Shown: positions 40,930-50,750, counted from the first letter of the stretch. The stretch: 64,000 nt of DNA from Sorangium sp025924095 (GCF_051521505.1 NZ_CP150356.1:8184001-8248000); one strand, 5' to 3'. Translations and numbers: made by a program. Notes: generated by a model not told the origin, from the letters alone.

Positions 40930-41102
40930 TTACGAAGCCAGGGTAGTACCGGTTCGCTGAACTTTGTACCGGGATCCGCGTGCAGTTCGCACAGGGACCG
41001 ACCAATTCCGGGATGCGCGTCCAGCCGCGCACCTTCCTCGGGGGCGGCGCCCCCGACGGACGGCGCCGGCGCGCGGATCTGCGGCGCGGGGGGACGCGCT
41101 CG

Positions 41103-42416
41103 TCACGACCGCTCGCCTCCGGTCGCGTCGGTCGGGACGATGCGGACGCGGCGCACCCTCCGGCCAGCCACGTCCATGGCCACCAGCGTGTAGCCCTCGC
41201 ACTCGACGCGCTCACCGGCCTCCGGTGGGTGCTCGAGCCGGCCGAGCATATAGCCGCCGACCGTCTCGACGGTCTTCACCTCGGGCAGCAGCACGATATG
41301 GGCGTCGCGCTCCAGGTCCGCGAGCAGCACGCGGCCGTCGACGTCGACGATACCGCCGCCGCGGCGGTGGATGGGCGGCACCTCCTCGTCGTTCTCATCG
41401 CGGATCTCGCCGACGATCTCCTCGATGAGGTCCTCCATCGTGACGAGCCCGATGAACTCGCCCGAGGCCGAGGTGATGATCGCCACCGGCACCTGGCGCG
41501 CCTGCATCTCGAGGCGGAGGCGCTCGACCGAGGTGTTCTCGCGCGCGAAGATCGGCTTGCGGAGCAGCTCGGCCACGCGCGTCGCGCGGCGTCGGTGGCT
41601 CAGGACGTCGAACAGATCGCGGAGGTGCAGGTAGCCGAGCACGTTCTTGCCCTGCTCGTCGAGCACCGGGTACCGGGAGTACCCGGCGTCCGCCACGGTC
41701 CGCACCGCCTCCTCGATCGTCATGTTCGCGCGCAGGATCGCCGCGTCGGAGCGGAGCGACATCACGTGCCTCGCCGTGCGCCGGCGCAGGTCGAAGATGC
41801 GCACGAGCATGCTGCGCAGCGCCGGATCGAGCCCCGCGGGGCTCTTGGTCAGGAGCAGCCGGAGCTCCTCCGAGGTGTGCGCGATCTCGGCCTCGCCGAC
41901 CGGCCGGAGCCCGAAGAGCCGGACGAACCCGTTCGCCATCGAGTTGAGCACCCAGATCACCGGCCACATCAGGACGAAGAACCCGTGCAGCGGCCGCGCC
42001 GCCCAGAGCGTGACCTTCTCCGTCCGCTGGATGGCGAGCGACTTCGGCGCGAGCTCGCCGATCACCGTGTGGAGCGCCATGATCACGATGAACGCGATGC
42101 CCACGGCGAGGGCGTGCGCGCCGACGCCCGACCACGCGCCGATCGGCGCGAGCATCGGCTCGATCAGGTGGGCGATGGCGGGCTCGCCGATCCAGCCGAG
42201 CCCGAGGGACGCGAGCGTGATACCCAGCTGGTTGGCCGAGAGGTACTCGTCGAGCCGCTGCGACATCTGCAGCGCGAGCCGCGCGCGCGCATCCCCCTCG
42301 CGCACGAGCTGCTCCAGCCGCGTCGGCCGCATCTTGACGATGGCGAACTCGGAGGCGACGAAGAACGCGTTGAGGAGCACCAGGAGCGCGGTGCCCAGGA
42401 GATAGACAAACGTCAT
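41103..42416 (-). CDS. CNNM/HlyC-CorC family membrane protein with CBS pair
   Basis: 437 aa. The N-terminal CNNM/DUF21 domain (residues ~1-190) has NAFFVASEFAIVKMRPTRLE, NQLGITLASLGLGWIGEPA and VIGELAPKSLAIQRTEKVTL. Two CBS domains follow (LRANMTIEEAVRTVADAGYS, ARENTSVERLRLEMQARQVP), then the C-terminal CorC/HlyC domain (GGIVDVDGRVLLADLERDA, TVGGYMLGRLEHPPEAGE). Relatives are Mg/Co transporters regulated by adenine nucleotides at the CBS pair. The old 'hemolysin' label is not informative. About 60 bp downstream of the glutamate-cysteine ligase gene on the same strand. Confidence 0.94.
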   Translation of the reverse strand: MTFVYLLGTALLVLLNAFFVASEFAIVKMRPTRLEQLVREGDARARLALQMSQRLDEYLSANQLGITLASLGLGWIGEPAIAHLIEPMLAPIGAWSGVGAHALAVGIAFIVIMALHTVIGELAPKSLAIQRTEKVTLWAARPLHGFFVLMWPVIWVLNSMANGFVRLFGLRPVGEAEIAHTSEELRLLLTKSPAGLDPALRSMLVRIFDLRRRTARHVMSLRSDAAILRANMTIEEAVRTVADAGYSRYPVLDEQGKNVLGYLHLRDLFDVLSHRRRATRVAELLRKPIFARENTSVERLRLEMQARQVPVAIITSASGEFIGLVTMEDLIEEIVGEIRDENDEEVPPIHRRGGGIVDVDGRVLLADLERDAHIVLLPEVKTVETVGGYMLGRLEHPPEAGERVECEGYTLVAMDVAGRRVRRVRIVPTDATGGERS

Positions 42417-42479
42417 GCCGGTCGACGTCCCCCCGTGGGGGCGCCTGCCCCCCCGCGCCTCCCCGGCGACGAACCGCGC

Positions 42480-43856
42480 TTAAATCCGCGCACGATCGAG
42501 GATCTTGCTTCGCAGGTCCGGGTCGTCGTTGCTGAGTCCATCGACGAGAGCATCGGCCGGGGACTGCCCCTTGGCGATGAGCGCGCTGAGCCGGTCGAGG
42601 TGGACGCGCTCGTCCTTGCCGCTCTTGTTCAGGCGCGCGCGCCGCTCGAGGCCGCCCGAGGCGATCGAGACGAGCTGCTCGGCCATCGCCGCGAGCGGCT
42701 TGCCGCGGAATGTAGCGCGGAGCGCGCGCTCGGCGATCATCGGGCGCACGGCCTCGAGCTCATCGAACCTGAAGCTCTCGGACAGGGCGTCGGCCTCGTC
42801 GAGCGCGCGCGCGTCGTACAAGATCCCCGTCCACAGCGCCGGGAGCGCGCAGACCAGGTTGCCCGGCAGCGAGTCCGCGCCGCGGACCTCGAGGGTCCGC
42901 TTCAGTCGGACCTCCGGGAAGAGGGTGTTGAGGTGCATCTCCCAGTCGGCGCGGGTGGCCCGGTGCCCCTCGCGGCCGTGCTCCAGGAACTCACGGAACG
43001 TCTGCCCCGTGTTCTCGATCACCTCGCCGTCGCGCTTGATGAGGAACATCGGCGCGTCGACCGCCCACGCGACGTAGTCCGAGAAGCGGCGGCCGCGCTC
43101 GAGCACGTTGCGGAGCAGCCCCTGCCGCGACGGGTCGACGTCGAGCCAGACCTTGGCGCGGTAGCTCCGCCCGCCGAACAGCGCGCCCTCGTAGAACGGC
43201 GAGTTCGCGAAGATGGCCGTCACCAGCGGGGAGAGCCGGAGCGACACGCGGAGCGCGCGCATCGCCGCCTCCTCGCTGGCGTAGTCGAAGTTCGCCTGCA
43301 CCGTGGCGGTGCGGCGCATCATGTCGAGGCCGTGCGCGCCGCGCGTCGGCAGGTAGCGCCGCATGATCGCGTAGCGCCCCTTGGGCACCCAGGAGAGCTC
43401 GGCTTGGGACGCGAACGGGTGGAACCCGATGCCGAGCCACGCGAAGCTGAGCTCGGCGGAAATGTCGCGCAGCTCCGCGAGGTGCCCGCTCATCTCCATA
43501 CAGATCTGGTGGATGTTCTCGAGGGGCGCCCCGGACAGCTCGAGCTGCCCGCCTGGCTCGAGGGTCACCGAGGCGCCGGCCCGGGCGAGCGCGATCAGCG
43601 GACCGCCGGGGGTCTCGTGCTCGGGCGTCCAGCCGTGCCGCTCGACGAGCGCCTGGAGCACGGAGAGGATGCTCCGCTCACCCTCGTAGGGGATGGCGGC
43701 GCCCGTCCTGGCATCGACCCCGAACTTCTCCGCCTCGGCGCCGATCCGGTGGAGCGACTCGGGCTTCACCGCTTCGTGGAAGGGAAACATCAGATCGTCG
43801 AACGTCTTCAACGGTTGAGACATCGACTCGCTCGCGTGGCTTGCATCGGCCATCAT
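42480..43856 (-). CDS. gshA: Glutamate-cysteine ligase (GCS2 / plant type)
   Basis: 458 aa from ATG 43856 (GTG one codon earlier and ATG one codon later are alternatives). It catalyses the ATP-dependent joining of Glu and Cys, the first step of glutathione synthesis. Family motifs are LHRIGAEAEKFGVD (metal-binding Glu residues), GASVTLEPGGQLELSGAPLE, GFHPFASQAELSWVPKGRYA, MMRRTATVQANFDYASEEAA and RLKRTLEVRGADSLPGNLVC. This matches the alpha-proteobacterial/plant GCS2 class rather than E. coli GshA. A GST is present elsewhere in the window, but glutathione synthetase is not. Confidence 0.93.
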   Translation of the reverse strand: MMADASHASESMSQPLKTFDDLMFPFHEAVKPESLHRIGAEAEKFGVDARTGAAIPYEGERSILSVLQALVERHGWTPEHETPGGPLIALARAGASVTLEPGGQLELSGAPLENIHQICMEMSGHLAELRDISAELSFAWLGIGFHPFASQAELSWVPKGRYAIMRRYLPTRGAHGLDMMRRTATVQANFDYASEEAAMRALRVSLRLSPLVTAIFANSPFYEGALFGGRSYRAKVWLDVDPSRQGLLRNVLERGRRFSDYVAWAVDAPMFLIKRDGEVIENTGQTFREFLEHGREGHRATRADWEMHLNTLFPEVRLKRTLEVRGADSLPGNLVCALPALWTGILYDARALDEADALSESFRFDELEAVRPMIAERALRATFRGKPLAAMAEQLVSIASGGLERRARLNKSGKDERVHLDRLSALIAKGQSPADALVDGLSNDDPDLRSKILDRARI

Positions 43857-43883
43857 CACGGTTCCGGTTTGTTTCGTTCTCGC

Positions 43884-44825
43884 CTAGAGCGCACGCCTAA
43901 GCAGGGGCGCGCGCTGCGTCGTACGGAGCATCTTCGCGAGCGCACCGAGGTGCGCCAGCGTTGTCCCCGTCCCTCCCCCGAGCATTCGCGCGCCCGCCTC
44001 GATGAGCCGCGCCGCGGACACGGCCCAGGCGTCGCACGCCTCGGCGGGCGAGGGGCGTTCGGCCCCCTCTCCGTGCGCGGGCCCGACGCCGAGCAGCACG
44101 CCGACCTGGGCCTCGTGGGCGACGCCCTCGAGGCGCCGGAGGATGTTGAGCCCGAGGTCGACCGACGCGATCTCGAAGAGCAGCGCGTCCGCGCCGCTGT
44201 CGAGCGCCCCCCGGGCGACCTCCTCGAAGCCCTCGCCGTCGGCGGTACGTCCGGCCCCGTCGAGCTCCACGAGCGCCCACGTCGCCAGCTGCGTCGTGCT
44301 GGCGCTGACCACCGCCGCGCGGCGCGCGAGCCGCGCGACCGCGGGGGAGACGCACGCCGCCTGGACGGGATCGAAGCCGCAAGCGACGAGGATCTCGCAG
44401 CCGGCGGCCGCCAGCCTGGCCGCATGGACCGCGTAATCTTCCGCAATCCGGTCGGCCATGGGCGCGGCGGCAGTGTGCCCCAGGATACCGGCCACCGCCA
44501 CGCGGCGTGCGGCCGCGCCTGCCGCCTCCGCCGCGAGCTCGACCGCTGTTCCGGTCAGCGCGGCGGCTCGGAACCCCATGCCGATGGGCGCCAGGGCACG
44601 CGTCGTCGTCGCGGACGTGAGGGCCCGGACCACGTCGATCCCCAGCGCGATCTCCTGCTCGTGGAGCTCCGCGATCGTCCGAGGCGACTCGCGGAGCAGC
44701 CGGCCGAGGGCGGTGCTGGAGGAGACCGAGGCGCCCCGGCCGCGGAGCGAGGCGAGCGGATCGCCGCTGATAATGAGCGGACGACCTACCGGAGGCCGAA
44801 AGGTGGAGGCCTCGAGCGCGTTCAC
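43884..44825 (-). CDS. Homocysteine S-methyltransferase-fold protein lacking zinc ligands
   Basis: 313 aa from GTG 44825 (AGGA just upstream), which gives the usual family N-terminus; an upstream ATG at 44978 would add 51 residues. The barrel pattern of the S-methyl_trans family is visible: LIISGDPLASLRGRGASVSS, ESPRTIAELHEQEIALGIDV, VAVAGILGHTAAAPMADRIA, YAVHAARLAAAGCEILVACG, and GARMLGGGTGTTLAHLGAL at the C-terminus. In active enzymes the last motif is G-G-C-C-G-T; here the two zinc-binding cysteines are replaced by Gly-Thr, and the earlier N-C motif reads V-G-P. It is therefore unlikely to be a zinc-dependent methyltransferase. Lies 27 bp upstream of gshA on the same strand. Confidence 0.78.
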   Translation of the reverse strand: MNALEASTFRPPVGRPLIISGDPLASLRGRGASVSSSTALGRLLRESPRTIAELHEQEIALGIDVVRALTSATTTRALAPIGMGFRAAALTGTAVELAAEAAGAAARRVAVAGILGHTAAAPMADRIAEDYAVHAARLAAAGCEILVACGFDPVQAACVSPAVARLARRAAVVSASTTQLATWALVELDGAGRTADGEGFEEVARGALDSGADALLFEIASVDLGLNILRRLEGVAHEAQVGVLLGVGPAHGEGAERPSPAEACDAWAVSAARLIEAGARMLGGGTGTTLAHLGALAKMLRTTQRAPLLRRAL

Positions 44826-45049
44826 GTCCTTCGCTGCTTTCCAGGGCTCCTCTACCACCGGTCTATAAGGGGAAACTAGCCCAAGACAGCCCCTCCGCGT
44901 CGCGAAATGGTGCGGGCCAGCGGTCTGGAGCACAGCGATCCATGCAGCGGAGTCGGGGGCAACCTGACGGATGCTCACCGGTGCTGGGCGTGATGGCGGC
45001 GCGAAACGGGGGATCAGCGATCATCGGGGCTCGGTTGTGCCGCGGGCCG

Positions 45050-47872
45050 TCATACGGCGGGGAGGCTCCGGCCTCCTACCCCGCGGCCGCGACGCGCGAC
45101 GAACTTCCGGTCGAAGAGCCGCACCCGCCGGGCGAACAGGTCGAGCAGGAAGACGAGCATGGCGGCATAGATGAACCGCTGCCAGAGCTCCTCGTGGAAG
45201 GTCACCTTCTCCCCGGCCGGGTCGAAGATGGCCGCCACGCCGTTCGGATCGACCACGCCGCCGGTAGACGTCGCGGCCTTCTCGAGGGTCGTGAGCTCGG
45301 GCTCGAAGCTTGCGTACTCGCGGGGGTACGGGTTCGAGACGTGGCCGTAGCTCACGGCGACAGGCCGGAGCGAGCCGTCCTCGGCCTCGCGAAGGTGTTC
45401 CGCCCGCAGCAGGAAGGAGCCGTACCGATCCAGCGCGAGCGCCGTCTCGTACCGGCCCGGCGCGGTCTGACGCATGTCGACCACCCGCGTCGTCCCGCCC
45501 GGCTCGGGCCCGATGATGCTGAGCCGGGAGGTCAGGTTGTTCTCGAAGCGGTCATCTGCCCCGAACGCGTCCACGGACGCGCGCAGGTCTCCGTCCACGA
45601 TCTCGGCCTTCATGTCGAGCTCGCGCCGGTGCTTCTGGCGCATGTGCTCATGGACGAGCTGCCCCCAGAACTTCTCGAAGCCCGGCCACCTCAGCCACTC
45701 CACGGCCCAGCGCGCCTTGACGTCGCTCGTCCAGGCCAGCGTCCACCCGAGGCCGACCCGCCAGCGCGCGAGGATCGGCTCCTCGGTGTCGCTCGTGAGC
45801 AGCTCCTGGGCCGGCGACGGCTTCAGCTTGGTCGAGACGTAGCCGTGCAGGTTCGGCGCCGTGCGGATGTCGATGCCGCGGAGGAACGCCGCGTCGCCGA
45901 CCTGCGTGACCGGAAACCACTCCTCGACGGCAGCGGCGCGCGCGACCATCTCGGTCTCCTTGGTGAAGATCCGCGGCAGGTTGTTCGGATCGGGGACCGC
46001 GTGGAAGCGCCCTCCGCCCACGTCGGCGATCATCTTGAGCAGCTGCTCGTCGAGGTCGTTCCCCAGCCCCACGGTGGTCACCGTGATCGACTCCGCGATC
46101 ATCGCGGACACGAGGTCGCGGATGCCGCCCGTCGACGCCTTGCCGTCGGTGAGGAGGATGACGTGCTTCTTGCGCGCCTGGGTCACGGTCATGTCCTGGT
46201 AGGCGGCGTCGAGCGCGGCGAAGATCTCGGTCCCGCCGCCCGGCTGGATGCGCGCGATCTCGCCGGCGATCCGCGAGCGGTTGCGCGCGGGCTGCATCTT
46301 CACGTACCGGGTCGGCGCCGAGTCGAACGCGATGACCTCGATCAGGTCGTCGGACGACAGGACCCCGGCGGTCGCCTTCGCCGCGGCCTTGGCCATCTCG
46401 AGGGGCAGCCCGGTCATCGACCCCGAGCGATCCATGACGAGCGCCATCGCGACGCTCGGCATGTCCTTCTTCCGCTCGTTGTCCATCCGCACCGGCAGGA
46501 TCCGCTCGATGGTGGTGCGGTACCAGCCGCCGAGGCCGTACCCTGACTCGCCGCCGGCGAAGAGGAACCCCCCGCCGAGATCGCGCACGTAGCTCTCGAT
46601 GATCTCCTGCCCCTGCAGGCTGAGCGCTTCCTTCGGCGTATCGGACACGATCAGGAAGTCGTAGCGCTCCATCTCCTTGAGGGAGCCGGGGAAGCCGGCC
46701 GGCGGCCTGACGTCGACGTCGAGCTGCTGCGCGGTGAGCGCGCTCGAGAGCGGGCCGGCGTGCTGCGGCGTCCCCTCGATATAGAGCACCGACGGGCGTC
46801 CGGGCACGTCGATGGTGGTCGCGTACCGGTTGTTCTCCTTGAACTTGTCGTCGGCGATCTGGTCGAGCTCGAGCGCGTAGGTCACCTGCCCCGCGATGCG
46901 CACGACGCTCCTGAACACGACGTCGTTCGGCCCCGCCTTGAGCTCGAGATCCCGGATGCCTTCGAGGCCGTTCAGCGCCTCCCCCTGGAACAGCCGCACG
47001 CGGGCCTTTGTGGCGCGGCTGGCATAGATGTCGGCGTGGATCTCGAACGTCTCGCCGACCTTGACGCGGTCCGGCATCCTGAGCTCGCGCACCGCGACCT
47101 CGGGCGGCGCGGGTCGCCGGTACGGGATGGAGAACAGCCGTACCCCGAAATCGCGCGCCCGGTTGGCCTCGGCCAGCACGTCGCCGTCGGTCTGGACGCC
47201 GTCCGACATCAGCACGGCGCGCTTGAGATAGCCGGGCGGGTACAGCCCGTAGGCCAGCTGGAGCGCCGCCTGGAGGTTCGAGCCTGCGCCGAGATCGCCG
47301 CGCTGTCCTTTCTCGTCGAGGTGGCGGCCGATGGCCGGCGCGCGCCGCTCTGCGTCGCGGCCGGCCGCCTCGCCGGCGGCGTGCTCGACGAGCCGCGGCC
47401 GGCGCGCGAACGTGATCACCTTGATCACGCCGTCCTCCGGCTTCTCGGCGAACGCCTTGTCGACCGCCGCGCGCGCGTCGCCGAGCGACTCGTCGGTGAC
47501 GGACTCCGAGACGTCGATGAGATAGATGGTGGCGACCTTCTCCGTTGTCGCGGTCCTCGCGAGCCGCGACAGCCCGAGCGCGATCAGCGCGACGAAGGCG
47601 ATCCTCAGCAGCACGGAGAGCACGCGCTGCGGGAGGGGAAGGTCGGCGAGCGATCCGGCGAGGACGCCCACGAACCAGGGGGCGAGCAGGAGCGCGCCGA
47701 GCATCTTCGGGTTGAGGAGCTCGTACTTCACCCCCTCGCGCACCCACGTGAGCGTCGGATCCGGATGCAAGATGACGTACTTCCGGTACGCCCAGAACAG
47801 GATCCCACCGAGGGCGGCGCAGGTGATGGCCCACGCGACGACGCGGAACTTGCGGCCACTGAACGCGCTCAC
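45050..47872 (-). CDS. Membrane protein with two VWA domains and a GATase-like domain
   Basis: 940 aa from a GTG overlapping the preceding stop (GTGA). Three N-terminal membrane segments (VVAWAITCAALGGILFWAYR, ALLLAPWFVGVLAGSL, RIAFVALIALGLS) lead to a VWA domain with MIDAS DVSES near residue 120. Next comes a glutamine-amidotransferase-like segment (GRPSVLYIEGTPQHAGPLSS, LGGGFLFAGGESGYGLGGWY), then a second VWA domain with a complete DRSGS MIDAS near residue 475 (VAMALVMDRSGSMTGLPLE) and TDGKAS. A C-terminal membrane helix (FIYAAMLVFLLDLFA) closes it. The 'Glu/Ser' nucleophile of the GATase-like part is not Cys, so it is probably structural. Last gene of the MoxR operon; likely a periplasmic or membrane assembly factor. 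Confidence 0.88.
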   Translation of the reverse strand: MSAFSGRKFRVVAWAITCAALGGILFWAYRKYVILHPDPTLTWVREGVKYELLNPKMLGALLLAPWFVGVLAGSLADLPLPQRVLSVLLRIAFVALIALGLSRLARTATTEKVATIYLIDVSESVTDESLGDARAAVDKAFAEKPEDGVIKVITFARRPRLVEHAAGEAAGRDAERRAPAIGRHLDEKGQRGDLGAGSNLQAALQLAYGLYPPGYLKRAVLMSDGVQTDGDVLAEANRARDFGVRLFSIPYRRPAPPEVAVRELRMPDRVKVGETFEIHADIYASRATKARVRLFQGEALNGLEGIRDLELKAGPNDVVFRSVVRIAGQVTYALELDQIADDKFKENNRYATTIDVPGRPSVLYIEGTPQHAGPLSSALTAQQLDVDVRPPAGFPGSLKEMERYDFLIVSDTPKEALSLQGQEIIESYVRDLGGGFLFAGGESGYGLGGWYRTTIERILPVRMDNERKKDMPSVAMALVMDRSGSMTGLPLEMAKAAAKATAGVLSSDDLIEVIAFDSAPTRYVKMQPARNRSRIAGEIARIQPGGGTEIFAALDAAYQDMTVTQARKKHVILLTDGKASTGGIRDLVSAMIAESITVTTVGLGNDLDEQLLKMIADVGGGRFHAVPDPNNLPRIFTKETEMVARAAAVEEWFPVTQVGDAAFLRGIDIRTAPNLHGYVSTKLKPSPAQELLTSDTEEPILARWRVGLGWTLAWTSDVKARWAVEWLRWPGFEKFWGQLVHEHMRQKHRRELDMKAEIVDGDLRASVDAFGADDRFENNLTSRLSIIGPEPGGTTRVVDMRQTAPGRYETALALDRYGSFLLRAEHLREAEDGSLRPVAVSYGHVSNPYPREYASFEPELTTLEKAATSTGGVVDPNGVAAIFDPAGEKVTFHEELWQRFIYAAMLVFLLDLFARRVRLFDRKFVARRGRGVGGRSLPAV

Positions 47873-49776
47873 ACCGTCACCCTCCTGTGGTACGTGAACC
47901 ACTCGATCGCGGTCACGAGGAGCACCGCCGCGAGCAGGTAGACCCAGAGCTCACGGCGAACGCCGATCTTGAACTCGCTCACCGCGCCCGCGCCGCGTCC
48001 GTCGACCTTGAGCTCGGCGGCGGGAGCGATCGCGCTCTCCTGCGGCGCGGAGAGGTTCGCGGCGAACATGCTCTCCTCCTGCGCGCCGGCGGCGCCGACG
48101 CGCAGCGTATAGAAGCCGGCGTGCTGTCCGAGGAAGACGGCGCGCCCGTCCTGGATCGGGACCGCCCGCTTCGTCCCGTCGGGCAGCTCCAGGCTGGCTG
48201 ACTCCGCGGACGAGGACGCCGGGATGTGCCAGACGGCGCCCGTGCGGAACGAGGAGATGTAGCTCGTGTCCTCCTCGACGAAGTCGTTGATCGCGTTGAG
48301 CAGGAAGAGCGGCCAGGCGATGCGGAGGGGGAAATCGCTCTCGCGGACGTCGAAGCCGAGCGCGACGAATTTGACGCCGCCGCGCCGCCCCGCGATGAGC
48401 AGCGGGCCCTTGTAGCTCCGGCCCACGACCCTGTCTTCCTTGTTGCCCTTGAGCACGTGGGCGCGCGCGATGTTCACGTCGCTGAGCGCCGTGTAGCGCA
48501 GGAGCGGGTGCTTCGCGTCGAGCTCGTCGAACCCCAGACGGTAGTTCGGGTCGTCGTCCAGGATCTCCTTGCCTACCTCGAACGGGAGGGTGGTCCCGGT
48601 CGGGTCGAGGTAGAGCAGGCTCCCGCTCCCCGGCGCGACGCTCGGCGCCACGCCGTCGAAGATGGTCACGTCGAACGACGACGCCGTCGGGTAACGCTGC
48701 GGCTCGACGTACGTCACGTCGAGGTACTCGTCGAGGAGCAGCGCCGCCTCGAGGAACATGTTCCCCGCGGAGACGACCTGGACGCGCGCGCGGCGCCGCT
48801 CGGGGAGGAGCGCGTACGCGCGGTTGTCCGCCGGGAGGTCATCGGAGCTGCCGTCGGCCAGCGCGAGCTTCGCCTCGAGCGTCTTCGATGCGCCGGAGAG
48901 GTTCGGGTAAAAGCGGGGCAGCTTCTCCTTGGGCTTGAGCCGGATGCGCGTCAGATCCGTGAGCTGGCCGTCGCCGAGCAGCGACAGCTCGAGATCGAGC
49001 GGCTCGTCGCTCGTGTTCGTGACCTCGAGCATCACCTCGTAGCGGCTCTTGTCGAGCGGGTAGCGCCGCACCGAGAACTCGGTGATGGCGGCGTTCCTCT
49101 GGCCCGTGCCGATGGGCAAGAACGAGAGCTTGATGTCGCCGAGGTGCACCGGCCCGCCGGCGTCGGCCGGCTCGCCGAGCGCGCCGTCGCTCACGACGAT
49201 GACCTCCGGCGACGGGAGCCCGCTCAGGGTATCGCCCGCGAAGCGGAGCGCGCGCGCAAAATCGGCCGTGGCGTCGGTCGGCTTCACCGCCGCGACGGCG
49301 GCCTCGAGATCGGCGATCTCGCCGGTGAGCGTGGACAGCGGCGTGACGGCCGCGTCCATCTGGGCCAGCAGCATGCGGTCGCTGCCGGACAGGCCACGGA
49401 CCATCTTCCTGACCTCTTCCTTCGCGAGCTCGATCCGCGAGGGCGCGACGTCGATGGCCTGCATGCTCGCGCTCGCGTCGACGAGGACGACGATGTTGCG
49501 CCCCTCGACGAGGTTCGCCTGCGGGCGAGGATCCCCGAGCGCGAGCAGGAGCAGCGCGAGGAGCGCGAGCTGCAGCAGGAGCGAGAGGAGCCGCTTCAGC
49601 TGCGAGAACAGGCTCGTCGCCTCCTTGTCCCGGAGGACGCGCTCCCAGATCTTCGAGAAGGGGACCGCGACGGGCCGCCGGCGCAGCTTGAGGATGTAAA
49701 AGACGACGACCACCGCGCCGGCGAGGGCGCCGATCTGGAGCAGGGTCTGCAGCGGGACGCCGGTGAAGTGCAGCAT
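47869..49776 (-). CDS. BatA/VWA-domain membrane protein
   Basis: 635 aa. An N-terminal BatA domain (residues ~1-85) has two membrane helices: LQIGALAGAVVVVFYILKLR with its basic stop RRRP, and LLSLLLQLALLALLLLALGD. It is followed by a VWA domain with MIDAS VVLVDASASMQAID and VIVVSDGALGE. The middle has Ig-like strands (VMLEVTNTSDEPLDLELSLL), and a final helix LWVYLLAAVLLVTAIEWFTY anchors the C-terminus. In MoxR clusters such Bat proteins work with the MoxR ATPase and the DUF58 protein. Stop and start overlap by four bases with the downstream 940-aa VWA gene; two bases separate it from the DUF58 gene. Confidence 0.92.
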   Translation of the reverse strand: MLHFTGVPLQTLLQIGALAGAVVVVFYILKLRRRPVAVPFSKIWERVLRDKEATSLFSQLKRLLSLLLQLALLALLLLALGDPRPQANLVEGRNIVVLVDASASMQAIDVAPSRIELAKEEVRKMVRGLSGSDRMLLAQMDAAVTPLSTLTGEIADLEAAVAAVKPTDATADFARALRFAGDTLSGLPSPEVIVVSDGALGEPADAGGPVHLGDIKLSFLPIGTGQRNAAITEFSVRRYPLDKSRYEVMLEVTNTSDEPLDLELSLLGDGQLTDLTRIRLKPKEKLPRFYPNLSGASKTLEAKLALADGSSDDLPADNRAYALLPERRRARVQVVSAGNMFLEAALLLDEYLDVTYVEPQRYPTASSFDVTIFDGVAPSVAPGSGSLLYLDPTGTTLPFEVGKEILDDDPNYRLGFDELDAKHPLLRYTALSDVNIARAHVLKGNKEDRVVGRSYKGPLLIAGRRGGVKFVALGFDVRESDFPLRIAWPLFLLNAINDFVEEDTSYISSFRTGAVWHIPASSSAESASLELPDGTKRAVPIQDGRAVFLGQHAGFYTLRVGAAGAQEESMFAANLSAPQESAIAPAAELKVDGRGAGAVSEFKIGVRRELWVYLLAAVLLVTAIEWFTYHRRVTV

Positions 49777-49778
49777 CG

Positions 49779-50732
49779 CTACCGGAGGAAGCCGCCTCTG
49801 CGGAACACGCGCAGGATCAGCTCGTCGAAGGGGACGGACACGTCGGCGCGGAAGTAGCTCACCTGCCGCGACGTGCAGAAGCGGCGGATCTCGTCGAGGT
49901 ACTGCTCGTACGCCTCGGCGTAGCGATCGAGCACCTTCGCGGTCACCGTGACCTCGCGCTCGTCGCCGGTCTCGCAGTCGTAGACGCGCACGTCGCCGCG
50001 CAGCGCGGGCCGCGCCTCGCGCGGGTCGACGATGTGGAGCACGAACGGCTCGAACCGGTTGTACCGGAGCACGTTGATGCCGCGCTCGAAGCCCACCGGA
50101 TCGTAGAGGTCGCTGAGGATGACGGCGAGCCCGCGCCGCTTGTGCTGCGCCACGAAGGTCTTCATCGCCTCCCCGAGATCGGTCGCGCCGCCTTTGCGCG
50201 CCTGCCCGAGGAAGCGGAAGATCCTGAAGATGCGCGCCTTGCCGCGGGTCGACTGCATGCGCCCGCTGATCTCGTCGGTCGCGGTGACGATCGCGATGCG
50301 GTCGAGGTTGGCGAGCCCCACATACGCGAGCGCCGCGCAGAGGCGCTTCGCGTGGCGCAGCTTCGCGCCGTCGCCGAACGCCATCGACGCCGACGTGTCG
50401 AGGATGAAGTAGATCGAGAGATCTTCCTCCTCCTCGTAGAGCCGGATGAGGAGCCGGTCGAAGCGCTGGTACGCGGCCCAGTCGAGGTACCGGAAATCGT
50501 CGCCGGGGGCGTAGTCCCGGTGATCGGCGAACTCGACCCCGGAGCCGGTCTTCTTGGTCCGCCGCTCCGCGCGCATCGCTCCCGAGAAGACGCGACGGCT
50601 CACCATGGCGAGGTAGTCGAGCTTGCGCTGGAACTCGTCGTCGAAGAGCTCCTCGTCGGGGGCGCCGGCGGAGAGCGCTGAGAGCCGGCGCAGCGGCGCG
50701 GCGGCCCTCTTGAACGCGTCGAAGAGCCCCAT
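49779..50732 (-). CDS. DUF58 protein
   Basis: 317 aa cytosolic DUF58 protein, with the family hallmark GVEFADHRDYAPGDDFRYLD then WAAYQRFDRLLIRLYEEEED, followed by a VWA-like MIDAS, YFILDTSASMAFGDGAKLRH, and LAVILSDLYDPVGFERGIN. DUF58 genes almost always accompany MoxR ATPases, as here (18 bp downstream of moxR). The function is unknown; it is thought to be a VWA partner of the AAA+ ring. Confidence 0.94.
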   Translation of the reverse strand: MGLFDAFKRAAAPLRRLSALSAGAPDEELFDDEFQRKLDYLAMVSRRVFSGAMRAERRTKKTGSGVEFADHRDYAPGDDFRYLDWAAYQRFDRLLIRLYEEEEDLSIYFILDTSASMAFGDGAKLRHAKRLCAALAYVGLANLDRIAIVTATDEISGRMQSTRGKARIFRIFRFLGQARKGGATDLGEAMKTFVAQHKRRGLAVILSDLYDPVGFERGINVLRYNRFEPFVLHIVDPREARPALRGDVRVYDCETGDEREVTVTAKVLDRYAEAYEQYLDEIRRFCTSRQVSYFRADVSVPFDELILRVFRRGGFLR

Positions 50733-50750
50733 GCTACCCTAGACGGCGCC

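Noticed and set aside
40930..41102. Missing kinase N-lobe upstream of the pseudokinase
   Set aside because: Only 173 bp are available, an in-frame stop precedes the start, and no glycine loop or VAIK-like lysine is seen in any frame.
40980..44879. 1299-codon open frame on the plus strand
   Set aside because: It is antisense to the CBS protein, glutamate-cysteine ligase and methyltransferase-fold genes, Arg/Gly/Glu-rich without domain signals; a typical high-GC shadow frame.
48226..49857. 543-codon open frame on the plus strand
   Set aside because: Antisense to the BatA/VWA gene with shadow-type composition.
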